Assembly: GCA_021904315.1 (NCBI GenBank) | Contig: CM038921.1 | Location: 9,640,146-9,704,145 of the forward strand | Direction: 5' to 3' | Length of the DNA: 64,000 bases | Source of the DNA: Sphagnum magellanicum | Taxonomy: Eukaryota > Streptophyta > Sphagnopsida > Sphagnales > Sphagnaceae | In this document: positions 50,646 to 61,720 of the stretch, in pieces | Layout: each line of letters starts with the position of its first letter | Numbering within the stretch: position 1 is the first letter of the stretch | Program-made: the position numbers and the translations under genes | Notes under the pieces: model-generated | What the model was told of the DNA's origin: nothing | Database searches by the model: none | Seen by the model: only the letters and a program-made list of their open reading frames with translations

Positions 50646-50754
50646 ACTAATTATAACAAAAAAACAATTGTTGCCCTAAATTACAATTTGTTTTAAAATA
50701 ATATGATTTTACATGAATACTTATGTGAACAATTCATTTATTAACAAAATAGTA

Positions 50755-51315
50755 ATGGGTAAAAACATAGTCTTGAAGGAGCCATCCAAGTGAGTGCACA
50801 TTTTTTAAAATTGCATTTTTGTATGTTTAGAAGATCACAAGCAAAGCATAGTAGTTTAGATTGTCAAAAAAAATTTGAATATTTTCCATTAATTGCAAAA
50901 TTTACATAATTGCTCAAAGCTTGACACAAATAAAAAATGTTTTTGCATGTTCAAAGCACTCAAACCTTAAGAGTGGATAAACCTTGTTTTTTTCAAACGT
51001 TTTTTTTTTTACCAAATGCGCATCATTCCTTTTGAAAATTGGAGAGATTTTAAAATTGATGATTAGAAAGGAAAAAACACTTGAATCGATGAATTATTTT
51101 TTTATAACTGATTTGAGCACATTTGGTCAAAAGTGTTTTTGACCCAAAAAATTATAGATTTTGAAAATGTGCCTCTAACAAAAATTGTTCATGTTTATAT
51201 GATAGAGGGCATGAATACATAATATACATGATAATCAAAATCAATTTGTAGTCAAAATGTATTTATATCTAAAATGCAATGTAAAAAGGGAAACTTGAAA
51301 TACAAATTTTTAAGT
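50755..51315 (+). repeat. Dispersed ~530-bp repeat, copy 2
   Basis: Direct repeat of 33583-34100 at 17 kb distance, beginning 'gggtaaaaacatagtc'. Both copies share the run of landmarks 'catcattccttttgaaaa' type, 'tgttcatgttt', 'gagggcatgaat' and 'atacatgata'. Confidence 0.75.
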
Positions 51316-52239
51316 TATAAACCAACACAAAATTGACATGTGAGTGGTTGCAAGCTAGAATGTCCATTTTTGGGCATTGTAGAAGCAATTTTTCTACACC
51401 TTATGAATTAGAATTTGTGTCAATTCAAATTTTTATTATTTTTTATTAAACATGACTCATTTATGTGTTTGTTATATAATTTAGTTCGATACAATCTTGA
51501 ATTTTTTGAAATCCAAATTGTTTACACCAAATGGGGGACTTTTACTTGCATACAACTTATAGGCTTACAATACATAAAATATATATATATGTGGACTCAC
51601 CATATGTTGAGTTTGTAACCAAATAAACTCATTTTTTGCCATAAATTCAAAAATGTGATTAGCAATTTAAAATAAGTGTCTACAAGTCATTTGATTGTGA
51701 CATGAAAGTCTTATGGACTTTTAGATAGGCCAAAATTTAACAAAAACAATAAAGTCCTTCCCTATTACACTTTTGTGAAAAGTTCATGGGCTAAAAATGA
51801 TGACATCATATATAGTGTATTTTATAGGGTTTAGGGGTCCTATGTGTAGGTTGTTACCTTAGGATGTACGTTTTGACTAGAGTGTTTGTTGCACTGTGTG
51901 AATGTGCTAATTTCAAGCAAACAGATTGTTTTGCTCAACACTAATGTGTTTCAACAACCTAACTTAGAGGTAGTTCACACACAATGAAAGTCAAAACTTG
52001 TTGTTGAAGCTAATATTTTTATGATGTTGTGGTGTTTTGATATGAGGCCTTGTGGAGCAAGCTTTGAAGATTAACAAATTGATTGCATGTTGAGATTTCG
52101 TTTTCATGTTTTCATGTGGAAATAAAAGTTTTAGCATCGAATCTTCCTATGATATTCATAAGAAGCTTTTGCTACATTTTTTCAACATGTTAATGTCAAA
52201 TGAGCATGGTTTGCTCAACATTAATGTGTTTTAACGACC
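51316..52239. other. AT-rich DNA, no gene
   Basis: No supported gene. Two related 'tgctcaacattaatgtgttt' segments at about 51930 and 52210 flank the region and may be remnants of a local duplication. Confidence 0.4.
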
Positions 52240-52244
52240 TAACA

Positions 52245-53216
52245 TGACACACCCCCAACTCCTTAAAGGATTCAAATGTGAGCCCAAGTAAGAAACATTG
52301 GAAGAGGGAGGAGTCGGGGCACGCTCCCTAACTCACAACACTTTGAGGGGTAAAAGGGCGTGTTGGAGCTCCGGGATGGGACTACGAAGAGTTGACAAGC
52401 TTTACTCACTCACACAGGCCTGCACACAACCCACACAAAGTGGTTAGTACATAGTTGGAGCACCCTTGGTGCTAGGATGAGCCACGGGCAACATGGACAC
52501 ACAAGATTCACCACGGCCCGGACTTGGGGGAAGCCACCACCTTCCCCCTTATAGTATATTATGTGACTAGTTGCAGAGGCTACATCCAAATGGCTTTTCT
52601 CTCCCAGGACTCCCGAGTGGGAGTCCCGAAATCGCGCCAAATGGGACTCCCGCGACTTTGGAACCCCATAATTTTGCAAGCAAACCTTGGATCACAATGC
52701 GATATAAAGCAAAGTTATAGCTCTCGTCAAAAGTTTTCTAATGGTATGTGACATGCCCCCTGCAGCCAAGTAAATCGGGTTGATTACCGACTTTTTATGG
52801 TCGGGAGTCAAATTGCCAATTTGACTTCCGGCCCTTCTTTTGGCCATAACTTGTGTTTCAGATGTCCAAATGAGCAATACGAGCCCATTTTAGACATCTA
52901 CGTTCTAAGATTTTCCCAATGATATAAGGAACGCCACAAGACATTGAGTTTTGACCCCTGCAATTGTTCTCTGAAGTTTTGGGAGTCCACTAGGACTCCA
53001 TCTCCCAAAGTGGGAGTTGCCTTGGGGGTGTGAGAGTTCACTCCCTCATACTCCCTCACACTTTCTAACACTCCCGGGAGTATGTGATGTGACTTTCGGG
53101 CTTCCTTTTGCCTTGACTCCCGAGCTTCTTCTTGCCTTGACTCCCGGGCTTCCTCTTGGCTCGCAACCTTGTAAACCTTTTGCCTTGGTCGCAAGCCCAA
53201 AGCTAGGGTTGCGACA
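52245..53216 (-). mobile_element. Solo LTR A (family 1), 972 bp
   Basis: On the minus strand it starts TGTCGCAACCCTAGC and ends GTGTGTCA, so TG...CA. It is flanked by the perfect 5-bp duplication taaca (52240-52244 and 53217-53221). It is an inverted relative of solo LTRs B and C. It is longer because a 24-bp unit (gaagcccgggagtcaaggca type) is tandemly expanded at about 53092-53160. No internal retrotransposon sequence is attached, which indicates LTR-LTR recombination. Confidence 0.9.
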
Positions 53217-53738
53217 TAACATAAAGGCATTACACATAATGAGAGTCAAAGCTTTTTGTGGAAGCTGATTTTTCAATGATGTTATGGCGCCTTGATGTTA
53301 AGGCCTTGTGGAATGAGCTATATTGTAAACTACTTACCAACTTATAATTTTTTTCCCAAGTTTTTCTTACCATGTAGGTTTTTGGAAGTTTTTGCATGGC
53401 ATTTGTTTGTCCATTGAATGTTTAATCCAAATTGGATTTGTCAATTGACTATTCAAGTCTAATGTGTTTAGCTTCTCAATTAAGTTATTCTAATCATATT
53501 TGTGTTGTTTAGTTCAATTACTTTCAAATTATTTTAAGTTTCTTGACATGGAGTGAACCCATGGTGCAAGAATGTTAGGGTTGCAACTGATGATCTAATG
53601 ATGGCAAGGAAAGGGTTGCATGGTTCCCATTCATCATTTTTCAATGGCATGACATTTTAGTTTAGTGAAATAATTTTTACTAAAATGTTTTAGGCTCTTT
53701 TAATGAACATTGTAATTTATTTGAACATAATGTAGTGG

Positions 53739-54653
53739 TGTCGCAACCCTAGCCTTGGGCTCACGACTAAAGCAAAGACTTGCAAGGTTGCCGCCAAGAG
53801 GGAAGCCTAGGGGTCACATCTCATGCTCCCGAGAGTGCAAAAGAATGTGGGGGAATGAACCCTCACACTCCCAAGTGAACTCCCATTTTGGGAGTTGGAG
53901 TCCCAATGGACTCCCAAATTTTTAAAGGGCGATTACAAGGGTCAAAACCCATTGGATTGAAAAGTTCTTTATATCATTGAAAATCTATTGAAACATAGAT
54001 GTCTAAAATGGGATCGCATGACCCATTTGGACATCTAAAACACAAGTTATGGCCAAAAGAAAGGTCAAAAGTCAAATTGGCAGTTTGACTCCCGACCACT
54101 AAAAGTCAAGAATTGACCTGATTTCCTTGTGTGTAAGTGACATGCGACATACCATTGAAAAGTTCTCAACAAGGGCTATAACTTTGCTTTATACTTCATC
54201 TCAATCAAAAGTCTGCACACAGAGTTATTGGGCCCCAAAGTTGCAAGATTCCCAACTTTCGGAATTTTGGAACTCCCATTTGGGAATCCCGGGACAAAAT
54301 GCCATTTGGATGTGGGCCTCATGGAGAGGCACAAAGTATACTATAAGGGGGAAGGTGGTGGCTTCCCCCAAGTCCGGATTGTGGTGAGTCTTGTGAGTCT
54401 AAATTTGCCCATGGTTTATCCTAGCACCAAAAGTGCTCCAATTATGCACTAATTAACTTGTTATTTGGTCTGTGCAAGTTCGTGTGAATGATTGAACTGC
54501 TTATCAATCTTCCTAATCCCATCCTGGAGCCTTAGCACGCCCCTTTACACCCGAAGTGTTGCGAGCCAAGGAATGTGCCCCAACTTCCTACTTTTCCGAT
54601 GTTTTCATCTTAGACTCACATTTGAGTCTCTTGAAGAGGTTGGGAGTGCGTCA
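53739..54653 (+). mobile_element. Solo LTR B (family 1), 915 bp
   Basis: TGTCGCAACC ... GTGCGTCA, with the perfect duplication agtgg at 53734-53738 and 54654-54658. It contains a TATA-like 'actataaggggg' at about 54340, shared with the other copies and a plausible LTR promoter. Confidence 0.92.
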
Positions 54654-54658
54654 AGTGG

Positions 54659-55251
54659 AGTGATGAGAAAAATAAAAGTACATAATATTTAGTTATTTAC
54701 ATCTTTGAACTATTAAGTTATACTTTATAGTTGTGCGGTAAAAAGTACAAGGTAGGTAGGTAGGTAGTTTTGTAAGATGGTAGGTGGGTAGGTATATAGG
54801 TAGGTCTAAGCTATTGCTTAACAGAGTTAGTAGTTATTTTGACCAATTAGGTAGCATAGGATGTCCATTTGACTACAATGCCATTTTCCATCTTGATTAA
54901 AGATGTCATTTTACTTTGTCCAACTTGATTGGATGTCCCAATTGACTGGTTCAACCATTGGTCAATTTTTTGTCCAACTTGACTAGATGTTCAATTTGAC
55001 ATATAGTCAAATAAGTCATTTTAATCAAGTTTAACATTCAAAAATCAAAAAAAGAAATCTTGTTTTTTCCATTATTCAAATTCACTAAATTATTTTTGAA
55101 ATAAAACAAAATTGATTAATATGCAACTTGTATGGTTTTGGTAAAAAAGGATTAGTTGATTAGGACATTTTTATTGAAATATTTTTTAATCGTTTTAGAT
55201 AGTCACATGTTACATTAGATAATTTTTAATTTAAAAATTGTGACATGGATA
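54659..55251. other. Spacer with (GTAG)n microsatellite
   Basis: Holds GGTAGGTAGGTAG-type repeats at about 54752-54806. No gene. Confidence 0.6.
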
Positions 55252-55256
55252 TATGA

Positions 55257-56173
55257 TGTCACAACCTTAGCCTTGGGTTCGCAACCAAGGCAAAGGCTTG
55301 CAAAAATGTGGGCCAAGAAGGAGGCCCAGGAGGCACATCTTATACTCCCAAGAGTGCAAGAAAATGTGAGAGAATGAACCCTCACACTCCCAAGTGAACT
55401 CCCACTTGGGGAGTTGGAGTCCCAATGGACTCTCAAATCTTCAAAAAGTGATTGCAAGGGTCAAAACCCATTGGATTCAAGATTTTTTTATATCATTGGA
55501 AATCTATTGAAACGTAGATGTCTAAAATGCACTTGCATGACCCATTTGGACATTTGAAACACAAGTTGTGGCCAAAAGAAAAGTCGGGAGTCAAATTGGC
55601 AATTTGATTCCCAACCACTAAAAGTCATGAATCAACCCGATTTCCTTGCGTGCAAGTGGTGTGAAACATACTATTGAAAAGTTGTTGACGAGGGCTACAA
55701 CTTTGCTTCAAACCTCATCTCAATCGGAGGTCTACACAGAAAGTTATCATGCCCCAAAGTTGCGGGATTCCCAACTTTAGGAATTTTGGAACTCCCATTT
55801 GGGAGTCTTGGGACAAAATGCCATTTGGATGTGGGCTTCGTGGAAAGGCACAAAGTATACTATAAGGGGGAAGGTGGTGGCTTCCCTCAAGTCCGGGCCG
55901 TGATGAGCCTTGTGAGTCCGAGTTTGCCCGTGGTTTGTCCTAACACCAAAAGTGTTCCAACTATGCACTAACCAACTTGTTGTTTAGTTTTGTGCAAATC
56001 CATGTGAGTGATTGAAGTGCTTGTCAATCTTCCTAGTCCCATCCCGAAGCTCTAACACGCCCCTCTACCCCCAAAGTGCTACGAGCCAGGGAACGTGCCC
56101 CAACTCCTTGCTTTTCCGTTGTTTTCACTTCAGACTCACCTTTGAGTCTATCAAGGAGCTTGAGGGCGCGTCA
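55257..56173 (+). mobile_element. Solo LTR C (family 1), 917 bp
   Basis: TGTCACAACC ... GCGCGTCA, with the perfect duplication tatga at 55252-55256 and 56174-56178. Aligns end to end with copy B. Confidence 0.92.
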
Positions 56174-56178
56174 TATGA

Positions 56179-57400
56179 AATCCCAAGTTAATATGACATG
56201 GAATAATGCACCACATCATCATACTTCACTAACCCATTCAAATACAAATGTAAAGCATGAAGTTGTTATGTGTGTTTCAATATATACTAGTAAATGCAAT
56301 ATACAACATTTGAATATTGATTTCAATAAGCTCAAACTTCAAAGTGGATGATTCAACTCATGTAAAGATGTTGTTAATTCAATAAATGTGAAAAAATCAC
56401 TAAACCATTCAAATATAATTACAAAATACTTAGTTGCATGTGTTTTGGTATATTATAATAAATGCAAGATGTAATTTTTGAGTAATGATTTTAACATATT
56501 AAAAGTGAATGGTTCAATTCTAATAATTGAAAAGATGTGAAAAAAATCATTAATTCATTTCAACATAAATGTGGGGTTTTAAATTATTACATGTGTTTTA
56601 ATAAATTATGGTAATGGTAAAATGCAACTCCTAAGTAATGGTTTCAACCTAATAAAAGTTGATGGTTTAACTCGTGTACTATGTTGATAGTTGAAGAAAT
56701 GTCAAAAAAATTATCAACCCACTATAATGCATTGTGTAAATAAAGTTAAAAGTTATTTCAATTTCCACATCAACAATTTTAAATAATTAAAATTTTAAAT
56801 AAGGACCAAATTATACTCATAAATGGATAACATAATGAACGTAACAATTATGAACAATATTGACCATTAATTAGTGCAACAAATCACTTGCAAACTTAAG
56901 ATGGCCATGTTGTGCATTCCCATGTCGGTGCTTATAACCATCATTGTTATTACACTCACAACACATAACATAAAAATACTTTGAATGGTACACCACATCC
57001 AAACCAAAAGATTGACTCCCTTGCAACAACATAAAAATCCAAGCCCAAAACATAAAAAATCAAAACACTTGTATAACAAAGAAAACAACAAAGCAGAAAT
57101 TATGCTTTGGAATCTCAAATCACCAAAAATGATTTGAGGTCACACAAGATGGGATTATATCCCATAATAAATATCTTAAACCCCATTCACACATGAATTA
57201 ATTCGAAATTAACTAATTAGTTTAACTAACCCAATTTATCCCTAATTAATTAAAACCTAACTAACAATTAAACTAACACATTTGACAATTATCGTGCGTT
57301 CCTATGTCGGTGCTTATAACCATCATTGTCACCACACTCACAACACATAACATAAAAATACCCTAAATGGTACACGACATCCAAACCATCCCCCTAAACC
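56179..57400. repeat. AT-rich DNA with an ~85-bp direct duplication
   Basis: Segments at about 56917-57004 and 57296-57387 share 'atgtcggtgcttataacc', 'atcattgt', 'cacaacacataacataaa' and 'catccaaacca', 379 bp apart. The copy at 57296 abuts the PHD-finger remnant. The rest of the interval is AT-rich and gene-free. Confidence 0.6.
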
Positions 57401-57413
57401 CTAAACCCTAAAC
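57391..57413. repeat. Three plant telomere-type units (CCCTAAA)3
   Basis: CCCTAAACCCTAAACCCTAAACC lies exactly where the PHD-finger frame of the element loses its last zinc ligands. Confidence 0.9.
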
Positions 57414-57610
57414 CATTTGCCAAGTGGCACTTCTTCCATTAGTGGCATGAGACATCCCATATGCCAACCGCGAGAACACTTGTCACAAATCAACATAGTG
57501 GTGGCTCCTAAAGCTTGCCCACATAACATACATTGTAGGCCAGTTAGAACCATGACTAAAGATGGGTCCATTTGGTCATCCACATTGGGAAGATGACATG
57601 GTGCACAATT
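57413..57610 (-). pseudogene. PHD zinc finger downstream of integrase
   Basis: The minus strand reads CMLCG (about 57520-57533), CDKC, four residues, then WHMGC, then PLGKWF. That is C-x2-C, C-x2-C, x4, H-x2-C and the Trp of a C4HC3 PHD finger. The final C-x2-C after the Trp is missing; the sequence turns into TTTAGGG-type repeat instead. PHD fingers read histone H3 tails, so in an integrase tail it could direct insertion to particular chromatin. That role is inferred. A stop-free 66-codon stretch covers it. Confidence 0.75.
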
Positions 57611-57949
57611 ATGCACATGGTCCTCCCATGTCTAACCATCTCAACCCTCTAATAACAACATTCTAAAAGGTAAAACCTTTTTCATACATAGAATAATACA
57701 TCCTGCAGTCACATCCAAAGTAGTTGATGTTGTTTGATATTGGTAAACATAATCTCCTCATTCAAACCTTTGAATCTAAAGCTAATAACCACCTCCACAT
57801 ATGGTGGCATAATGCAATGTATCCTAATGTTGGGCAATTGCTAGATTTTCCATAGACATGGGCATAACACATCAGAACAAGGTGACTCGTTACCCACATG
57901 CCTAAATCCATACATTAAAATCATCCATGTTGATTATTGCCATTGCATC

Positions 57950-58730
57950 TTGTCAAATTAAGGCTAGTAATTCAGGTTCATGGCCAAACAATAATAAGTA
58001 TGGTGAAAAAGATGAAAGAGAAGATTGCCAATTGAACTTATACCCCATAGCTAGCCATGCTAACTGTAAGTCCCAATCTCAAATATGACCCTTGTGAAAA
58101 CCATATTTTTGCAAACCCTACTTCACCATTTGCACTATCTGCTTAACTAACTTGTCTGCCTCAGGGTGGTCTTGTGAAGTCGTGCGATGATCAATGAATG
58201 TTTTCTCACATAGCTCTTAGAATTCCCCATGGAATTCTATACCTTGGTTAATGAGAACTTCGACTGGAACCCCAAACCTATTAAATACCCTGTCCAAAAA
58301 TGCATATGTTGCTTCTTCATTACTACGATTCGACAATGGAACCAATTCCAACCACTTGGAGAAATGTTCAATCATAACCAAAACATATTAGTTATGTTGA
58401 AGTGTCAAATTCAATGGGCTGGCAAAATCCAAACTCCATTGGTACCCAAGCCCCATAATTGGTAAAGGCTATAGGTGAGGTGTAGCTGCATTGAAAGATG
58501 CCTGAACTCAGTCACACACCATGCACCTAGAAACAAATTGTTGAACTTCCAATTGCATCCTTCGCCACCAATATTATGTCTCGAGCAAACTATATGTCCA
58601 TCGGACCCCAAAATGACCCAACTTTTCATGAACATGCTTCATAAGGCTCTCACGTTGCTCTAAGCAAGGCACAACCTTCACTTGTCCATTTGCCCACATC
58701 TACAGGAAGGAATTACCTTCCCATTTGAAC
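57950..58730 (-). pseudogene. Integrase of the MTase element
   Basis: HEKLGHFG (H-x4-H, 58601-58631) and CMVC (about 58515) form the zinc domain. SLDFASPL (about 58420) keeps the first catalytic Asp. LINQGIEF (about 58240) has Asn for the second Asp, and EADKLVKQIVQ (about 58140) has Lys where the catalytic Glu is expected. HFSKWLELVPL supports a gypsy-type core. Dead by stops and by active-site loss. Confidence 0.85.
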
Positions 58731-58879
58731 CGTTTGGCACTATGCACAACACGGTCCCTTTCCTTGGGTGTTAATCCAATTGGAACTTCACATGCTTACA
58801 AATAGGCAATGATAGGTGCATCATCATAAATATCCAAGGCACCATTGCCCTCCAACTCCATGTCCATATGATGGGGATC

Positions 58880-59690
58880 CCCATCATCCATACTAGTCTA
58901 AAGTACATCCCTAGAACACCCCGATAAGGTACAAAGGTATGCAGAAGCATGCATCCTGATATTGCCTCCAAATCCACATCACCATGCCAACGAACCCCAA
59001 TGGTATCCTCCCTGTTGGAACTTGGGTTCCAACTCAACCCATCAGCATCTCAATTGATCCTACCAAGCTTGTGAATTATATCAAATCTTACTTTTATAGG
59101 ATAAATGCCCACATGGCTAACTTTCCTGTGAGTCGATCTGATTCCATAAGGAATTTCAAAGGTTGGTGATTGGTAATCAAAATGAATGGGCTACCATAAA
59201 GATAACATCAAAATGATGAAACAACCTAAACAATTGCAAGGCACCCGCCCTCATATGAACTTTACTTGGTTTGTGTTTTGTTATTGGACTGACAACATAT
59301 GCCACCACAAATTTTTGACCATCATCATCAAATTGGATAAACATAGCTCCCAACCCTAAAGTACTCCAATCAATGTGTAATTGGAATGGTCATCCTTGAA
59401 TGGGTCGCCTCAAAATGGGGGCTGATGAAAGCCTAGCTTTCAACTCATGAAAACATGTTCTTATGGTTCATCCCAAATGAACTCTTGGTCAATCTACGTT
59501 AGTCGGGTTAAGAGTTTGGTTATGCTACTGAAGCCTTTCACAAACCTTTGGTAGTAATTACACAAGCCCAAAAAAACTCATAATCGACTAACATTTGTTG
59601 GTTGGGCAACCTGTGAAATTGCCTCAACCTTAGCCTTTTGAACCCCCAATCCTCCTAGATAAATCACGTGACCTAGGTACTCTACCTAAA
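58880..59690 (-). pseudogene. RT connection and RNase H of the MTase element
   Basis: GLCNYYQRFVKGFS near 59540 is the post-RT segment. RNase H follows in other frames: DWSTLGLGAMFIQFD near 59350, ITNHQPLKFLMESDRLTGKLAMW near 59130 (usual TDH reads TNH), DADGLSWNPSSNRED near 59020. Several stops and frameshifts. Confidence 0.8.
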
Positions 59691-59699
59691 TATGAAAGA

Positions 59700-60320
59700 A
59701 CTAGCACTTACCTAGATGAAATTTAAGGTTATGTTCCTTAAGTTTTCGAAATGCCTTTCGCAAATGGTGCATATGATCCCCTGGGATTAAGCTAAAAACA
59801 ATGATATCATTAATGTAGCATTTGGCAAAACCAAGACTCGCAACATTCAATCCATGACCCTTTGAAATTCTACAAGGGCATTTTTCAAACCAAATGGCAA
59901 AAACTTCCATTGGTACAAACAATCCTTCCCATGGGAGTCAATTCCCCAAAATTTTGTCTTGACCTTATCACCTTCCCTCAATGGCAACTAATGGTAGTTA
60001 GACCTTAAGACTAAGGTACTAAAAACCTTGGCTTGAACAAGGGCATCAAAGATCTCCTCCAGTAGGGGCATGGCATATTTGTCTAAACGAGTCTGTTTAT
60101 TCATTAGATGATAATCCCCAACATGTGACATTCAATCCAATTGCCAAAAATGTCCTTCTTGGTTGGCATCACTATTGTTGAAGCATATTCACCCCTAGAT
60201 AGTTCCACCAAACCAACATCCAACAACTTTGTGATTCGAGCCTAAACCAAAGCTTTCTCCACCTCACTAAGCCTGTAAGGTCACTTAAAAATTGGATTAT
60301 CATCCTCTAATATGATTTAA
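59700..60320 (-). pseudogene. Reverse transcriptase of the MTase element
   Basis: The minus strand gives LSRGEYAS, VMPTKKD, then after a frameshift DALVQAKVFSTL, LPLREGDKVKT, WKFLPFGLKNA, EFQRVMD, and after a second frameshift GFAKCYINDIIVFS. The catalytic Y-x-D-D reads Y-I-N-D (first Asp to Asn). Stops include TAG and TGA. All RT blocks are recognisable, so the assignment is firm even though the gene is dead. Confidence 0.9.
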
Positions 60321-60324
60321 ACCT

Positions 60325-60735
60325 CTTATCCCCTTAACTAACCCAATTCTTTCAAATTAAAAGCAAAACATCTAATGAAATATCGTATTATCTGTTGTGT
60401 TTCATGCACCTCACCTCTTGTAACTATTGGGCTAATTCTTGGGTCCCATGTTTCTACAATCACTTGTACCTTGGGTTGGGATGATGGAACATCCCCAGCA
60501 CTTGAGGTTGAAGGCATGGCTTATGATTGTTATGCAAAATGTGGAAAGGTGCCATCATGTCCTAACACCCCCACATCACCAATTTCCTATTCCACACCCA
60601 TAAATGTCCCTTAACATCCCTAATCCCATAATTGCCAAGGATTTACTTGTCATGTTATAACATCACCCCCCCTTGCACCGCCATAGTTGATCTAGCAAAA
60701 GGTGCAACAAGTGAAAGATGGGGTGGAATGGGTGG
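60325..60735 (-). pseudogene. Spacer between methyltransferase and RT
   Basis: Presumed linker of the polyprotein, with multiple stops and no recognisable motif. Confidence 0.4.
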
Positions 60736-60739
60736 GTGT

Positions 60740-61720
60740 GATTCACCAATTGTTATGCCACGACCAAGTTGAAAATTCATGTGAGGTAATTGAGATCCAT
60801 AACTTGCCCCAAAATCTGCCTACGGGCTCCTTTGGAAATGCCTAGTATAGTTGTGATGTTGGTGCGGAACCCCATGGCCTATTCCCTTTCATATGCATTG
60901 GGTTTTTCCATACTGGATGAATGGGAGTCCCAAACCATCCCTAGGCCCCCATTCCTAAATGCATGAAAATGTGGAAAACTTAAAAATGTTGGTAGGGCTA
61001 CTTGTGGAAGGCCAACCTTATTGACCATAGCCAAAGGTGGTTAATCATCATGACAAACCGTGCATGAATGGCTTCCTAAATCCAATATGTCATCCACCAA
61101 ACATGTGGATGACCCATGAATGAGCTCATATGCTCATTGCATCACCTATGGTGGTGTTAGGTTAGTCCACATCCATTGGAATTAATGAATTCATGAACCA
61201 ACTGAAGCAACATCCACTTGCATTAGCTCACTGATCCAAGCCCTAACATGTTGCCATCCAACCAAAATAGTTGGCTTAAAATCCCCCAATGGTGGGACAT
61301 TCTCTAACAAATATGCACATGGGTGCATATGTGATTGTTGCAAATGTTGCACAACATGAATCAATTCCCAATATAAACCTGACCTAGGATTGGAAAGTCC
61401 TCGACCTATACTTGCATGTGAAAGACCTTAGCACGGCCATCCAAAAATGACCAAATCAATTGGCCCAATCCTTGCCAAATTTAACACCCCCAGCAAAGTG
61501 ATGTTACTTAGTAAGGAACGTTGATAACCTTGTATGGCTGATGTTGGTAACAAATGGGGATACCTTTGTTGCAACATCATGACATGTTGCATGGAGGTTT
61601 ATCTAGCTTGTGGATCCTTCTCCACATAATGGTATCTCCAAACTAGGATGCCCAATTGTAGATTTGCAACTAATCCAAAACTAATGCCTCTAAACAACTC
61701 AAGTAGGCATATCCCATCCT
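60740..61720 (-). pseudogene. DNMT3-like C5 cytosine-DNA methyltransferase domain inside the retroelement
   Basis: One continuous minus-strand frame (no frameshift) gives the C5-MTase motifs in unpermuted order. Motif I is LLELFRGISFGL (Phe codon 61692-61694; AdoMet loop, Arg in place of the usual Gly/Asp). Motif II is YVEKD. Motif IV is GWPC with the catalytic Cys codon at 61431-61433, followed by TAA (61428-61430) where Q/N is normal, then GLSHA. Motif VI is LLENV (61296-61304 encodes ENV). A motif VIII-like WMWTNL lies at about 61160. The C-terminal block has MGFRT, SKGARRQILGQ (about 60800-60880), matching the ERVFGF and RLLGRSW region of DNMT3. The unpermuted order argues against plant DRM, and the short length argues against MET1/CMT. 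It would methylate cytosine in DNA. About ten nonsense codons kill it, including 61599, 61428, 61191, 61182 and 61146. Confidence 0.85.

Noticed and set aside
33583-51315. A single giant nested LTR retrotransposon bounded by the 530-bp repeats
   Set aside because: No PBS, PPT or target duplication seen at the repeat edges, no matching pol inside, and a third partial copy exists at 34632. Kept only as a possibility.
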